Source: Paracoccus mutanolyticus
GTDB lineage: Bacteria; Pseudomonadota; Alphaproteobacteria; Rhodobacterales; Rhodobacteraceae
Assembly (NCBI RefSeq): GCF_003285265.1
Contig: NZ_CP030239.1
Coordinates: 3,504,131 to 3,568,130 of the forward strand
DNA: 64,000 nucleotides
Direction of reading: 5' to 3'
Below, piece by piece: positions 41,867-54,222 of this stretch (the first letter of the stretch is position 1; each line of letters starts with the position of its first letter). The notes under the pieces were generated by a model, which saw only the letters and a program-made list of their open reading frames with translations, had not been told where the DNA came from and searched no databases. A program made the translations under genes and the position numbers.

Positions 41867-42800
41867 AGGTGGCCATGCCGTTGTGGCACTCCAGCGCCGC
41901 GCGCAGGACCATCAGGGCGACGGCCGCGCCGGTGCCTTCGCCCAGCCGCATGTCCAGGCCGACGACCGGGGTCTTGCCCAGCACCGCGACCAGGCGGCGG
42001 TGGCCCGGCTCGGCGCTTTCGTGGCCGATCAGGCAATGGTCCAGCGCGTTGCGGTCGTTGATGACCAGCACCCCCGCCGCCGCCGTGCAGATGAAACCGT
42101 CCAGGATCACCGGGATGCCCAGTTCGCGGGCCCGGATCACCGCGCCGCAGATCGCGGCCTGTTCGCGCCCGCCATAGCTGCCCAGGATCGAGGCGGCGCT
42201 GGCCGCGCCCTTGTGCCGCTTCAGGCCGGCCTCGACCGCGGCGATCTTGCGAGCCAGGATGTCGTCGTCCGCGCCGGTGCCGGGGCCCACCCAGTCCTCG
42301 GCCCCGCCGCCGAAGGTCGCGGCGGCCAGAGCGGCGGCGACCGTCGAATTGCCGATGCCCATCTCGCCCAGCAGGATCACGTCGGCCTGCGGATCGACCG
42401 CGTTCTTGCCGGTCTGGATCGAGGCGACCAGATCGGCGGTTTCCATCGCCATGCCTTGGGTGAAATCGGCGGTCGGCCGGTCCAGGTCCAGCGCGATGAC
42501 CTGCAGGTCGGCCCCGGACAGGCGGCACAGCTGGTTGATCGCGGCGCCGCCGTTGCGGAAATTCTCGACCATCTGGGCCGTGACCTCGACCGGGAACGGG
42601 TTCACGCCCTGCGCGCACACGCCGTGGTTGCCGGCAAAGACCAGCGCCTGGGCGCGGTCGATCCGGGGCCGCGCGCGCCCCTGCCAGCCGGCCATGAACA
42701 CGGCCAGTTCCTCGAGCCGGCCCAGCGATCCGGGGGGCTTGGTCAGCTCGGCCTGGCGGTTGCGGGCGGCGGCGGCGGCTTGGGTGTCGAATTCTTTCAA
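41844..42800 (-). CDS. cobT: CobT, nicotinate-nucleotide-dimethylbenzimidazole phosphoribosyltransferase
   Basis: Intact 318-residue enzyme that makes alpha-ribazole phosphate. Conserved parts include VFAGNHGVCAQGVNPFPVEVTAQMV, ILLGEMGIGNSTVAAAL, GTGADDDILARK and LDMRLGEGTGAAVAL with the catalytic Glu. Its start overlaps the cobU stop (ATGA). Confidence 0.95.
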   Translation of the reverse strand: MKEFDTQAAAAARNRQAELTKPPGSLGRLEELAVFMAGWQGRARPRIDRAQALVFAGNHGVCAQGVNPFPVEVTAQMVENFRNGGAAINQLCRLSGADLQVIALDLDRPTADFTQGMAMETADLVASIQTGKNAVDPQADVILLGEMGIGNSTVAAALAAATFGGGAEDWVGPGTGADDDILARKIAAVEAGLKRHKGAASAASILGSYGGREQAAICGAVIRARELGIPVILDGFICTAAAGVLVINDRNALDHCLIGHESAEPGHRRLVAVLGKTPVVGLDMRLGEGTGAAVALMVLRAALECHNGMATFAEAGIG

Positions 42801-43320
42801 GGCATCTCTCGCGGTGGTTTCAGGCGAAGCGGCAGGCCGCTGACGGCCATCCAGACTTCGCAGGCGACGGCGGCAACCGACTGGTTCATCAAGCCATGCG
42901 CGTCGCGGAAGCGACGGGCAAGCGCATTTTCGGGCACGATGCCCTGGCCAAGCTCATTCGTGACCAGAACGACGGGGTCCGGGGTCCGCGCCAGGGCCGC
43001 GCACAGCCGGCCACGGCGGGTTCGGGGTCGCCCGCCGCCATGACGTTCGACAGCCACAGCGTCAGGCAATCGACCAGCCGCACGCCCTGGGTGCGGGCCA
43101 GGACGCCGGGCAGGTCCAGCGCCTCCTCGACCGTCTGCCAGCTCGGGCCGCGCCGGTCGCGGTGGCTGGCGATGCGGCGCGCCATCTCGGGGTCGCGGGC
43201 CTCGGCCGTGGCGACATAGACCAGCGGGCCGCCGGCCCGGCCGGCCAGCGTCTCGGCCAGGGCCGACTTGCCGGAACGGGCGCCTCCGGTAACCAGGGTG
43301 ATGCGGCGATCAGGGTTCAT
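42797..43320 (-). CDS. cobU: CobU/CobP, adenosylcobinamide kinase/guanylyltransferase (one frameshift)
   Basis: About 174 residues. Walker A is TGGARSGKSALAE near residue 12; YVATAEARDPEMARRIASHRDRRG contains the His that becomes guanylylated; DCLTLWLSNVM is conserved. One indel near 43005 moves the C-terminal part (VVLVTNELGQGIVPENALARRFRD) to another frame. AAGGACGGG precedes the ATG. No B12 box (AGCCACTG) or riboswitch fold was found in the 134 bases upstream. Confidence 0.93.
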
Positions 43321-43454
43321 CCCGTCCTTGTTTCACAAGCGGCCGCGCCGGAAAAGCGGCAAATCCCGCTTGCCCGGGCCCGGGTTTCGCCGCAAACCTT
43401 GCCCGCCCGCGCGGCCTTCTCGCGCGCGGCCCGATCCTGCACCGGAGGTGCCCG

Positions 43455-45059
43455 ATGATCCGCCTGCTGACGATTGCCGCGCTGGCCCTTGGCCCCGCCC
43501 TGCCCGCGCTTGCCGCAGACACCGCCGAAGGCGAGACGCTGGCCAAGGATCAAAGCTATACCTTCCGCCTGCCCGAGGCGATCCGGACGCTGGACCCGCA
43601 GAAGAACGCCGACCCCCAGGGCGCCGAGGTGATCCGCCAGCTGTTCGAGGGGCTGATGAACGCCGACGCCCATGGCGCGCCGGTGCCCGGGGTCGCCGCC
43701 TCCTATGATCTGTCGCAGGATCGGCTGACCTATACCTTCCACCTGCGCCCGCAGGCGAAATGGTCGAACGGCGATCCGGTGACGGCGGGCGACTTCGTCC
43801 GCGCCTGGCGCCGGCTTGCCGACCCCGAGACCGCATCGGAACAGGCCTGGTATCTGGAACTGATGCATGTCGAGAACGCGACCGAGGTCATCAAGGGCGC
43901 GAAAAAGCCGCAGGAGCTGGGCGTGGCCGCACCCGACGACCGCACCTTCCAGGTCCGGCTGTCCGCGCCCTCGCCGCAGCTTCCCCATATGCTGAGCCAT
44001 CCCGCGACCTATCCCGTCAACCGCAAGGCGCTGGAACAGGGCGACGGCTGGACGCGCCCCGGCACGCTCGTGGGAAACGGCGCCTACCAACTGGAAAGCC
44101 ACGACCTGGGGGCCCGGATCCTGATGGTTCCGAACCCGCATTACTGGGACGCGGCCCATGTCGTGATCCGCAGGCTGCAGGGCGTGACGCTTGTCGACGA
44201 CGCCCAGGCGCTGGCGCGCTATCGCGACGGCGGGATCGACCGCATGCGCATCCCCGCCGGGCAATATCCCGCGCTGAAACAGGACCGCCCGGCCGAGGTC
44301 GTGGTGCTGCCGCAGGGCTGCACCTATGGCTTTGTCCTGAACCTGGGCGACAAGGGCCCCGAGGCGCTGCGCGACCTGCGGGTGCGCCAGGCCCTGTCGC
44401 TGGCCACCCCGCGCGAGGCGGTGGTCGAACAGATCCTGCAAGGCGGCCAGGCCCCCGCCTTCGGCTGGACCCATCCCGTGACCCAGGGGTTTTCCGCCCC
44501 CGTCCCCGAAGCCGCCGGGCTGACGCCCGCCCAGCGGCTGGACCGCGCCCGCGCGCTGCTGGCCGAGGCGGGATACGGCCCCGACCGGCGGCTGGCCCTG
44601 TCGCTGACCTTCAACGACACCGACCCGACCCACCGCAAGATCGCCGAGGCCATCCGCGACGCCCTGAAGCCCCTGGGCGTCGATCTGGTCCTGCGCGACC
44701 TGTCCTGGAAGGTCCAGGTCGAGCGGATGCAGACCGGCGAGTTCGAGCTGGCGCGCCAGACCTGGTGCGCGGACTACAACGACGCCTCGACCTTTCTGGA
44801 CATCTTCCGCACCGGGGGCGCGAACCCCGGTCACTTCTCGGATGCCGAATACGACCGGCTGCTGGACCACGCCCGCACCGCCCCCGACCCCGCGCCGGAC
44901 TATGCGGCGGCCGAGGCGATCCTGCAGCGCGCATTGCCGGTGATCCCGGTCTATCACTATGCCCGGGCCGAATTGCTTCGCGACGACATCCGCGGCCTGC
45001 CGCGGGCGAACATGATGAACGAATGGTGGGCCAAGGACCTGTACCGCGTCGCGCGCTAG
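43455..45059 (+). CDS. Periplasmic peptide-binding protein of the OppA family (orphan)
   Basis: Intact 534-residue protein. GGAGG precedes ATG 43455 and the signal is MIRLLTIAALALGPALPALA. SBP_bac_5 features are IRTLDPQKNADPQGAEVIRQLFEGLM, YTFHLRPQAKWSNGDPVTAGDFVRAWRRLADP and RVRQALSLATPREAVVEQIL. It is closest to oligopeptide-binding OppA/MppA types. No ABC permease or ATPase genes lie near, so it must work with a distant transporter. Divergent from cobU. Confidence 0.9.
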   Translation: MIRLLTIAALALGPALPALAADTAEGETLAKDQSYTFRLPEAIRTLDPQKNADPQGAEVIRQLFEGLMNADAHGAPVPGVAASYDLSQDRLTYTFHLRPQAKWSNGDPVTAGDFVRAWRRLADPETASEQAWYLELMHVENATEVIKGAKKPQELGVAAPDDRTFQVRLSAPSPQLPHMLSHPATYPVNRKALEQGDGWTRPGTLVGNGAYQLESHDLGARILMVPNPHYWDAAHVVIRRLQGVTLVDDAQALARYRDGGIDRMRIPAGQYPALKQDRPAEVVVLPQGCTYGFVLNLGDKGPEALRDLRVRQALSLATPREAVVEQILQGGQAPAFGWTHPVTQGFSAPVPEAAGLTPAQRLDRARALLAEAGYGPDRRLALSLTFNDTDPTHRKIAEAIRDALKPLGVDLVLRDLSWKVQVERMQTGEFELARQTWCADYNDASTFLDIFRTGGANPGHFSDAEYDRLLDHARTAPDPAPDYAAAEAILQRALPVIPVYHYARAELLRDDIRGLPRANMMNEWWAKDLYRVAR

Positions 45060-45064
45060 GCAGG

Positions 45065-45432
45065 TCAGGTCACGGCCAGCAAGCGGCCCATCTCGGCCCG
45101 CAGTTCGGCCAGCTCGAAGGGCTTGGCGATGAAGCCGTCGGCGCCCAGTTCCAGCCCCTTCTTGCGCTCGACGCCGAGCCGCGCGCCGTCATCATCAGCA
45201 CGCGGATGCCGGAAAGGGCGGGGTCGGCGCGCATCGCCGTGATGATCTGATAGCCCGAGATGTCGGGCAGCATGATGTCGAGCAGAACCAGGTCGGGCCG
45301 ATTGAGCCGCATCTCGTCCACGGCGCCGGCGCCGGTCGCCAGCCGCCGGTGGCTGTGGCCGTCGCGGGTCAGCAGGAACTCCAGCGCGACGGCGATATTG
45401 TCCTCGTCCTCGACGATCAGGATATGCGCCAT
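45065..45432 (-). CDS. Single-domain CheY-like response regulator (one frameshift)
   Basis: About 122 residues: receiver domain only. ILIVEDEDNIAVALEFLL supplies the acidic pair, DLVLLDIMLPDISGYQI the phosphorylated Asp (about residue 53), VLMMTAR the Thr, and after a frameshift near 45183 KKGLELGADGFIAKPFELAEL supplies the conserved Lys. The last residues are GRLLAVT. No output domain. Its kinase is not nearby. It is downstream of the MFS gene in the acetate region but transcribed with its own start. Confidence 0.88.
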
Positions 45433-45488
45433 CACCGGGCTCCTTGCGCAGGGAACCGGGCCCGGCGAACCGGACCCGGTCGGGCGGA

Positions 45489-47276
45489 TCAATCCGCGAA
45501 GATGTCCTTCCTGTGGGTCCCGTTCGGCACGAAGATCGTCCCGATCACCACCGTCATCACGGCCACGATGATGGCATACCACAGGCCGGCATAGATGTTG
45601 CCCGACTGGGCCGAGATCGCGAAGGCCGTCGCCGGCAGCAGCCCCCCGAACCAGCCGTTGCCGATGTGATAGGGCAAGGACAGGCCGGAATAGCGGATGC
45701 GGGTCGGGAACAGTTCGACCAGCATGGCCGCGATCGGACCGTAGACCATCGTCACCAGCAGGATCAGATAGGTCAGGATCACGACGATGGTCAGCTTCTG
45801 CGCGGTGAAGATGTCCAGGAAGTGGTCCGCCCGCGCCACCGTCTCGTTGGTTTCGGCGTTCAGCGGATAGCCCACCGCCTTCAGCGCGTCGTTCACCGCC
45901 TTGTCGAACGCGGCCTTGGTGGCGGCCAGTTCCTCGCCCGACAGGGCCGAGGCGTCGTAGGACGGGATCACCGTGTCGCCGATCCTGATCTCGGTCGGGC
46001 TGCCGGCCGGGGCCTGGACGCTTTCATAATTGACCGAGGACTTGGCCAGCGTCGCCTTGGCGATGTCGCAAGGCGAGGTGAACTTGGCCGTGCCGGTCGG
46101 GTTGAACTGGAACGAACAGCTGGCCAGGTCGGTCGAGACCGTCACCGGGGTCTGCTGCGCCGCGTAAAGCGCGGGGTTCGCCGTCTTGGTCAGCGCGTGG
46201 AACACCGGGAAATAGGTCAGCGCCGCGATCAGGCAGCCGCCCAGGATGATCGGCTTGCGGCCGATCTTGTCGGACAGCGCGCCAAAGAACAGGAACCCGC
46301 CGGTGCCCAGGATCAGCGACCAGGCCACGAAGACGTTGGACGAGAAGCTGTCGACCTTGATGACGTTCTGGATGAAGAACAGCGCATAGAACTGACCCGA
46401 ATACCAGACCACCGCCTGGCCCGCGGTCAGGCCCAGCAGGGCGATCAGCGCGATCTTGCCGTTCCTCCAGTTGCCGAAGGCTTCCTTCAGGGGCGCTTTC
46501 GACTGCGAGCCCTCTTCCTTCATCTTCTTGAAGGCGGGCGATTCGTTCATCTGCAACCGGATATAAAGCGAGATCAGCAGCAGGAAGATCGAGCCCAGGA
46601 ACGGAATCCGCCAGCCCCACAGGTCGAACGCCTTGATCATCTTCTGCGTGCCGTCCGGGTTCAGCACGGCCTGGCCCGCCGCATCGACGACCGGGGTCGG
46701 GTCCCAGTTGCCGTTGACATAGCCCTGCACCATCAGGATCACGATCAGCGACAGCAAAAGGCCCAGCGTGGCCGTGGTCTGGATGAAGGCGGTGAAATAG
46801 CCCCGCTGGTTCGGCGGCGCGTGTTCGGCCACATAGACGGCGGCGCCGCCGTATTCGCCACCCAGGGCCAGACCCTGCGCCATGCGCAGCACGATCAGGA
46901 TGACCGGCGCGGCGACGCCCCAGCTGGAATAGCTGGGCAGAAGGCCTACCAGGAAGGTCGAACAGCCCATGATCAGGATGGTGGCAAGGAAGGTATACTT
47001 GCGCCCGATCAGGTCGCCCATGGCGCCGAACACCAGCGCGCCGAACGGGCGCACGATGAAGCCGGCGGCAAAGGCCAGCAGGGCAAAGACGTTCCGCGTC
47101 GCCTCGGGGAAGGCGGTAAAGAACTGCGCCCCGATGATCGCGGCCAGCGAACCGTAAAGGTAAAAGTCGTACCATTCAAAGATGGTGCCTGCCGATGAGG
47201 CAAGGATCACCTTCTTCTCCTCGGACGTCATCGGGCGCGAGCGCACCGATGCGACATCCGTCTGGTTATAGGCCAT
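45489..47276 (-). CDS. MHS-family MFS transporter with a large periplasmic insertion
   Basis: Intact 595-residue protein. GGGAGG precedes ATG 47276. It has 12 helices of the metabolite:H+ symporter family (GTIFEWYDFYLYGSLAA, DLIGRKYTF, RMAQGLALGGEYGGAAVYVAEHAP, LFPTRIRYSGLSLPYHIGNGWFGG). Between helices 10 and 11 sits an extra soluble segment of about 110 residues, containing CSFQFNPTGTAKFTSPCDIAK with two cysteines that could form a disulphide. Relatives with this insertion exist in proteobacteria. It precedes acs in opposite order on the same strand, so a short-chain carboxylate is a reasonable guess for substrate. Confidence 0.88.
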   Translation of the reverse strand: MAYNQTDVASVRSRPMTSEEKKVILASSAGTIFEWYDFYLYGSLAAIIGAQFFTAFPEATRNVFALLAFAAGFIVRPFGALVFGAMGDLIGRKYTFLATILIMGCSTFLVGLLPSYSSWGVAAPVILIVLRMAQGLALGGEYGGAAVYVAEHAPPNQRGYFTAFIQTTATLGLLLSLIVILMVQGYVNGNWDPTPVVDAAGQAVLNPDGTQKMIKAFDLWGWRIPFLGSIFLLLISLYIRLQMNESPAFKKMKEEGSQSKAPLKEAFGNWRNGKIALIALLGLTAGQAVVWYSGQFYALFFIQNVIKVDSFSSNVFVAWSLILGTGGFLFFGALSDKIGRKPIILGGCLIAALTYFPVFHALTKTANPALYAAQQTPVTVSTDLASCSFQFNPTGTAKFTSPCDIAKATLAKSSVNYESVQAPAGSPTEIRIGDTVIPSYDASALSGEELAATKAAFDKAVNDALKAVGYPLNAETNETVARADHFLDIFTAQKLTIVVILTYLILLVTMVYGPIAAMLVELFPTRIRYSGLSLPYHIGNGWFGGLLPATAFAISAQSGNIYAGLWYAIIVAVMTVVIGTIFVPNGTHRKDIFAD

Positions 47277-47422
47277 GTGTTTCCTCCCTGTCAGCCGGCC
47301 TTGCCGGCGGTGTTGGGCATAGGGGGGCCGTTCCCTGCGGCGCGGGCCGAAAGGTCGTGCGGCAGGCAACAGCCTGGTCCCGATGCGTGCTGTCCGCCCT
47401 TGCGGCGGTTCTTGCGTCCGTT

Positions 47423-47455
47423 CCGCGCCCGGGAACCCTCCCGCTCCGGGCGCGG
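47423..47455 (-). terminator. Long hairpin between acs and the MFS gene
   Basis: CCGCGCCCGG pairs with CCGGGCGCGG around a 13-base loop. It lies 68 bases beyond the acs stop. There is no clear T run, so it may act as a processing or attenuating hairpin rather than a classic terminator. Confidence 0.45.
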
Positions 47456-47523
47456 ACCTTCTCAGGGCCTGCCGCCAAGCGGCGGCGGCGGCGGCGCGGG
47501 ACCGTGGCCCCGACGCCCTGTCA

Positions 47524-49444
<1,921 letters not shown>

Positions 49445-49575
49445 GGCAGGCCTCCTCCACTCGCTCTGCAGCGCCCTGCGATCCTGCCCACCCCCTCCCC
49501 GGGGCACACACGGCCGTCTGTCATGGCGCCGATTGAGGGAGGTTAATACAGATCACGCCATCGCGTAAAATGGTT

Positions 49576-49630
49576 TCTGCAAAGGCATTTTCTGTAAATT
49601 TATTGACTTTGGACCCGAGCAGTCTGTAAA
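49576..49630. promoter_or_regulatory. Three TCTGYAAA direct repeats upstream of acs and the HugZ-like gene
   Basis: TCTGCAAA (49576-49583), TCTGTAAA (49591-49598) and TCTGTAAA (49623-49630) lie in an AT-rich gap between divergent genes. The spacing is 15 and 32 bases. A TTGACT (49603) with GTAAAT 17 bases later could be a plus-strand promoter overlapping the last repeat. Regulators of acetate metabolism in this group bind TGCAAA-type sites, so control of acs is plausible but inferred. Confidence 0.4.
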
Positions 49631-49681
49631 TCTTTGACAGCCGCTTGCCAGAGCCCGCGGGCCGGGCAAAAACTGGCACTT

Positions 49682-50209
49682 ATGACGACCGACCCCTTCC
49701 TTGCCCCCGACGGCCGCGCCCGCGCGCTGGCCCGCCGCCTGATCGACACGGCGCGCCATGCCAGCCTGGGCACGCTGGACCCGGACAGCGGCGCCCCCCT
49801 GGTCACGCGCATCGCGCTGCAGGCGGACCCGGACGGGGCGCCGGTCGCGCTGCTGTCGGGTCTGGCCGCCCACGCCCGCGCCCTGGCGCTGGACCCACGC
49901 GCCGGACTGATGGTCGCGGGCGACGGTTCGGGCGATCCGATGACGCAGCCGCGCCTGTCGGTCCTGGCCCGGGCCGTGGTCGCTGCCCCCGACCCTGCCC
50001 GGCGCGACCGCTGGCTGGCGCGCGACCCCCGCGCCCAGCTTTACATCGACCTGCCGGATTTCCGCTTCTGGCGCCTGGAGCCGCTGTCGGGCCTGCTGAA
50101 CGCGGGCTTTGGCCGCGCCTATCGGCTGGCGGCTGCGGACATGCTGAAGCCCCCGGCCGCAGAAGAAGCGGTCGAGGGCGACGACAGTCCGGCCGGGCCG
50201 AGCCCCTAG
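49682..50209 (+). CDS. HugZ-like pyridoxamine-phosphate-oxidase-fold protein
   Basis: Intact 175-residue flavin-binding split barrel. It opens DPFLAPDGRARALARRLIDTARHASLGTLDPDSGAPLVTRIAL, cited by position residues 5-47, the usual FMN-barrel start, and has LLSGLAAHARALALDPRAGLMV, PRLSVLARAV and LPDFRFWRLEPLSGLLNAGFGRAYRL, the last being the HugZ-type C-terminal GGFGxAxxL strand. HugZ relatives bind haem and help its use; whether this one does is unknown. Tail overlaps the beta-helix gene by four bases. Confidence 0.83.
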   Translation: MTTDPFLAPDGRARALARRLIDTARHASLGTLDPDSGAPLVTRIALQADPDGAPVALLSGLAAHARALALDPRAGLMVAGDGSGDPMTQPRLSVLARAVVAAPDPARRDRWLARDPRAQLYIDLPDFRFWRLEPLSGLLNAGFGRAYRLAAADMLKPPAAEEAVEGDDSPAGPSP

Positions 50210-52497
50210 AGCGGGTCGTCCATGCGCACGCGCAGCGCGATGCTGCCCTTGGTGGCCGCGCCCCAGTTCAGCGCGACCTGCTTTCGGGTGGTGCCGACCG
50301 ACGGCTGGACCCAGGGCATCTCGGTCACGCGGGCATTCGCGGCATTGTGATGGCCGAGGTCGCCACGACCGCCTCGACCTTCTTGGCGTAGCCGTTGAAC
50401 GGCAGCGAGGTGTCCACGTTCACCAGCCAGCGGTTCGAGGTGGTCGCCTGCGTGAAGGTGATGTCCACCGGGTTCGCCACATAGGTGTTCACCCCGTTGA
50501 ACATGTTGCCCTGGAACTGGATATTGCGCATCCGGCCATAGTCGAGGTTCGCGAATGTCGTGTCCACGCGGTCGATCCGGGTGATCTTGTTGGTCAGCGA
50601 CTTGAAGACATTGCCCATGACCGCCAGCCCGTGGATGAAGTGGCCCGAGCCATAGGGCTTGACCACCAGCCAGTTGAACCCCAGCGTGGTGTCGGAGGCC
50701 AGGAACGTATTCCCGGTGATCGTCAGCCCGCCGAAGGAATACTCGTCGCCCTCGAAATCGGGCTTGGCGTCGTGTTCGTTTGTCCATTCGATCGAGCAGT
50801 TGTCGATATAGTTCGAGGTGACGTTGGCCTGCACGTTCGTGCGCGTCAGGATCAGCCCGCCGAACCGCACGCCGACCTGCGCGGTGTCGCCCTGGAACCA
50901 GTGGTTGTTGTCGATCATGTGGCCGCCGCCCGCCGCCACCATGAAGTGACCGAAACGCACGAAGCGGTTGTGCCGGATCTTGGTGTCGTTGGCGTTGACG
51001 TTGATCGCGACCGAGGTGCGGTTCTGCGACAGGGTCGACATCTCGTTCGACAGGAACTCGCAGCGGTCCACCACCATGCCCTGGCAGGCCGTCCCGATCG
51101 AGGTGATGCCGCGGTCCTTTGGCCGGGTGAAGTAGCAGTCGCGGAAGCAGTTCATCGAACCGTCCTTGGCCAGCATCACCGCGCTGGCATTGCCGTCCAG
51201 CAGGAATTCGATATCGGCGAAGTTCAGGCGGCTCAGGCTTTCCATGTCGGAAAAGTCGAAGGCATAGCGATAGCGGGTGAAGGTATAGGCGCGGGTCCCC
51301 GCCCCGCCGTAAAGCCCCTGGGACAGCGACAGGGTGCCGGCGGCGACGTTCTTGCCGTTGACATAGACCTCGCGGCCGACGCCGTTGCCGCTGATGCGGG
51401 ATCCGATCTCGATGTTGGCGATGTTGGAGACGTTGGTCAGCACGCCCGGGTTGTTGGGGTTGTAGGTCGCCGTGGCGCTGACCGCCCTGGTGTCCCAGGC
51501 GGGGCCCGGGGTGATGGTGATCTGGCCGTTGGCGATGACGCGGCGGTTGCCGAAGCTGGTCAGGTTCGGGGCGTAATCGGCGACCTTCAGGGGCTCGGTC
51601 AGGTGCACGCACCGCCCGCCCAGGTCCAGAAGCGCATGATCGGTGAACCCGAACAGGGCCTGCAAGGCGCGCTTCATCCCCTCGGTTTCGCTGCCGAAGG
51701 CGCTGGCATAAGTCCCGAAGTCGAACTTGCCGGTCAGCGCCAGCCGGGCCGAGCGGGGCATTTTCAGGACGCCGACGAACCGTGCCGGCACGCTCAGGCT
51801 CAGGTCGGCGCCGATGTAATAGGTCCCCTCGGGCACCAGCAGCTGGCCGCCCCCCGCCGCCGCATTGGCCGCGACAAAGGCCGCGCGGTCATCCGCGACG
51901 CCGTTGCCGATGGCGCCGAAATCGCGCACGTCGACCCAGTCCAGCATCCCGGCGACAAAGGCCACGGTCACGTCCTCGATCACGATGTTCTCGATGCGGA
52001 CCGCACCGTTGTTGTCGCCGATCAGGTCGATGCCAAATGGCCGAAGCCGCCTGCCGGCCCCAGGCCATGTCCACCCCCTCGCGCCGGCCGGTGCCGACGA
52101 TGGCGGAAACCTCGACCACATCGCCATAGGCGGTCAGGCTGACGGTCGTCCCGACCTGCACAACGCCAGGGACGTTCGAGCCGTCGGCCGCGGCGGCATA
52201 GCCTGCGATCCGCACCTGGGGGATGTTGCCGGCGATGGCCTTGACCCGCGTCGATATCCGCAAATAGGTCCCGGGGCTGATCGGCGTCTTGCCCATGTAT
52301 CGCAACGAGGTGACGCTATCGAGCTTCACGATCTCGATGCAGTCGCCGAAATCCTGGTCCGCCGGCACCATGCCAAGGTTCGCCTGCCCCGCCCAGGTCG
52401 GGCTGCCTGACGTGCCGTCGGTTCGCGACCATTGGTTCATTCCCAGCCGGAACTCGCGCGGCATCAAGGACTTGTTGCCGGTGATCGTGATGGCCAT
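50206..52497 (-). CDS. Right-handed beta-helix hydrolase-like protein (GH28-related/pectate-lyase_3), frameshifted
   Basis: About 763 residues. AAGGAG precedes ATG 52497. The N-terminal 150 residues (MAITITGNKSLMPREFRLGMNQWSR ...) form a beta-rich domain like the head-binding or carbohydrate-binding part of tail-spike proteins. After a shift near 52040 the beta-helix begins with VDVRDFGAIGNGVADDRAAFVAA, the Pectate_lyase_3 opening, followed by helix turns (VVDRCEFLSNEM, IRHNRFVRFGHFM, ITGNTFLAS, VMGNVFKSL, IQFQGNMFNGV). A second shift near 50350 gives the C-terminus (VTEMPWVQPSVGTTRKQVALNW). No signal peptide is evident. Likely acts on a polysaccharide, perhaps the cell's own; inferred. Confidence 0.75.
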
Positions 52498-52629
52498 GCC
52501 AAATTCTCCTTACCAGATCCTGCCAGCCCATGGGCCGCGCGCTCTGGTGGGAATGTGGCAAGGCGGCGTTAACCGTTCCTTAACCATGCGCGCGCGGCAA
52601 CGGGGCCGCACGCAACGGGCCGGTTTGGA

Positions 52630-54222
52630 TCAGGCGGCGGGTTCGGACACCAGCTCGCCCGCCAGCGCGCGCTCGATCAGGGCGCGGGTTTCCTCGACGC
52701 CGTAAAGCGCGATGAAGCCGCCGAAGCGCGGCCCTTGGTCGGCGCCCAGAAGCACCTGGTACAGAGCCTGGAACCAGTCCTTCATCGGCTCGAATCCGTG
52801 ATCGCGGCCGATGGCAAAGACCATGGTCTGCAGCGCCTCGGCATCCGCCGGCTGGTTCCACGCAGCCAGCCGGCCCGCCAGGTCCTCAAGCGCCCGGCGC
52901 TCGACCTCCGTGGGTGCGCGGAACACCCGCGTCGGCGCCACGAAGTCGTTGAAATAGCGCACGGCGAACTCGGCAGCGGCATCCAGCGTCGGGTTTGCCT
53001 CGGGACTGGCCTCGGGCGCATAGCGGCGGATGAACCCCCACAACCCGGTCTTGTCCTTGGCCCCCGCGACGGACGCAAGGTTCAGCAGCATCTGGAACGG
53101 CACCACCATGTCCGAGGCGGGCACATCGCCGCCATGGATGTGCCAGACCGGGTTCGCCAGTTGCTGCTCGGGTGTCTGCTCGGGATAGGCGCGCAACTGC
53201 TGGTGATATTCGTCCACCGCCTTGGGGATGACGTCGAAATACATCCGCTTGGCGGTCTTGGGCTTCTGAAACATGAAATAGCTCAGGCTCTCCGTCGCCG
53301 CATAGGTCAGCCATTCGTCGATCGAAAGGCCATTGCCCTTGGACTTGCTGATCTTCTGGCCGTGCTGGTCCAGGAACAGCTCATAGGTGAAATGCTCGGG
53401 CGGCCGCCCGCCCAGGATCTTGCAGATGCCGTCATAGATCGGGGTGTTGGTGCTGTGATCCTTGCCGTACATCTCGAAATCCACGTCCAGCGCGGCCCAG
53501 CGGGCGCCGAAGTCGGGCTTCCATTGCAGCTTCACATGGCCGCCCGTCACCGGCAGCGTCATCTCCTGCCCATCCTCGTCGTCGAAGGTGATGGTGCCAG
53601 ATTTCGCATCGACATGCTTGATCGGGACGTAAAGCACCTTGCCGGTCTTGGGGCTGATCGGCAGGAAGCAGGAATAGGTCTGCTGGCGCTCCTCGCGCAG
53701 ACTAGCCAGCATCACCGCCATGATGTCGTCGTATTTCTCGGCCGCCTTCAGCAGCGTCGCGTCGAACCGGCCGGACTTGTAGAACTCGGTCGCGCTGATG
53801 AATTCGTATTCAAAACCGAAGGTGTCCAGGAAACGGCGCAGCATGGCGTTGTTGTGGTCGCCAAAGCTTGCGTATTCGCCGAAAGGGTCGGGAACCGAGG
53901 TCAGCGGCTCCTGCAGGTGCTGGCGCAACATGTCCTGCTGCGGCACGTTGTCGGGAACCTTGCGCATCCCGTCCAGATCGTCCGAGAAGCAGAACAGCCG
54001 CGTCGGAATGTCCGAGATCATCTGGAAGGCGCGGCGGATCATCGTCGTGCGCGCCACCTCGCCGAAGGTGCCGATATGGGGCAGGCCCGAGGGTCCATAG
54101 CCCGTCTCGAACAGGACATAGCCCTTTTCCGGGTCCTTCTTTTCATAGCGTTTCAGAACCCGGCGGGCCTCCTCGAAGGGCCAGGCCTTGGATTTCATGG
54201 CGGCGTCGCGCAGGGCGGTCAT
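52630..54222 (-). CDS. lysK: LysK, class I lysyl-tRNA synthetase
   Basis: Intact 530-residue class I enzyme with [20 protein letters not shown] (HIGH variant HIGT) near residue 45 and [13 protein letters not shown] (KMSKS variant) near residue 300. The alpha-helix-cage C-terminal anticodon domain follows. Class I LysRS in place of class II is typical of Rhodobacterales and relatives. It charges tRNA-Lys. Confidence 0.96.
   Translation of the reverse strand: MTALRDAAMKSKAWPFEEARRVLKRYEKKDPEKGYVLFETGYGPSGLPHIGTFGEVARTTMIRRAFQMISDIPTRLFCFSDDLDGMRKVPDNVPQQDMLRQHLQEPLTSVPDPFGEYASFGDHNNAMLRRFLDTFGFEYEFISATEFYKSGRFDATLLKAAEKYDDIMAVMLASLREERQQTYSCFLPISPKTGKVLYVPIKHVDAKSGTITFDDEDGQEMTLPVTGGHVKLQWKPDFGARWAALDVDFEMYGKDHSTNTPIYDGICKILGGRPPEHFTYELFLDQHGQKISKSKGNGLSIDEWLTYAATESLSYFMFQKPKTAKRMYFDVIPKAVDEYHQQLRAYPEQTPEQQLANPVWHIHGGDVPASDMVVPFQMLLNLASVAGAKDKTGLWGFIRRYAPEASPEANPTLDAAAEFAVRYFNDFVAPTRVFRAPTEVERRALEDLAGRLAAWNQPADAEALQTMVFAIGRDHGFEPMKDWFQALYQVLLGADQGPRFGGFIALYGVEETRALIERALAGELVSEPAA

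Noticed and set aside
43321..43454. Possible cobalamin riboswitch before cobU
   Set aside because: No B12 box (AGCCACTG) and the gap is only 134 bases.
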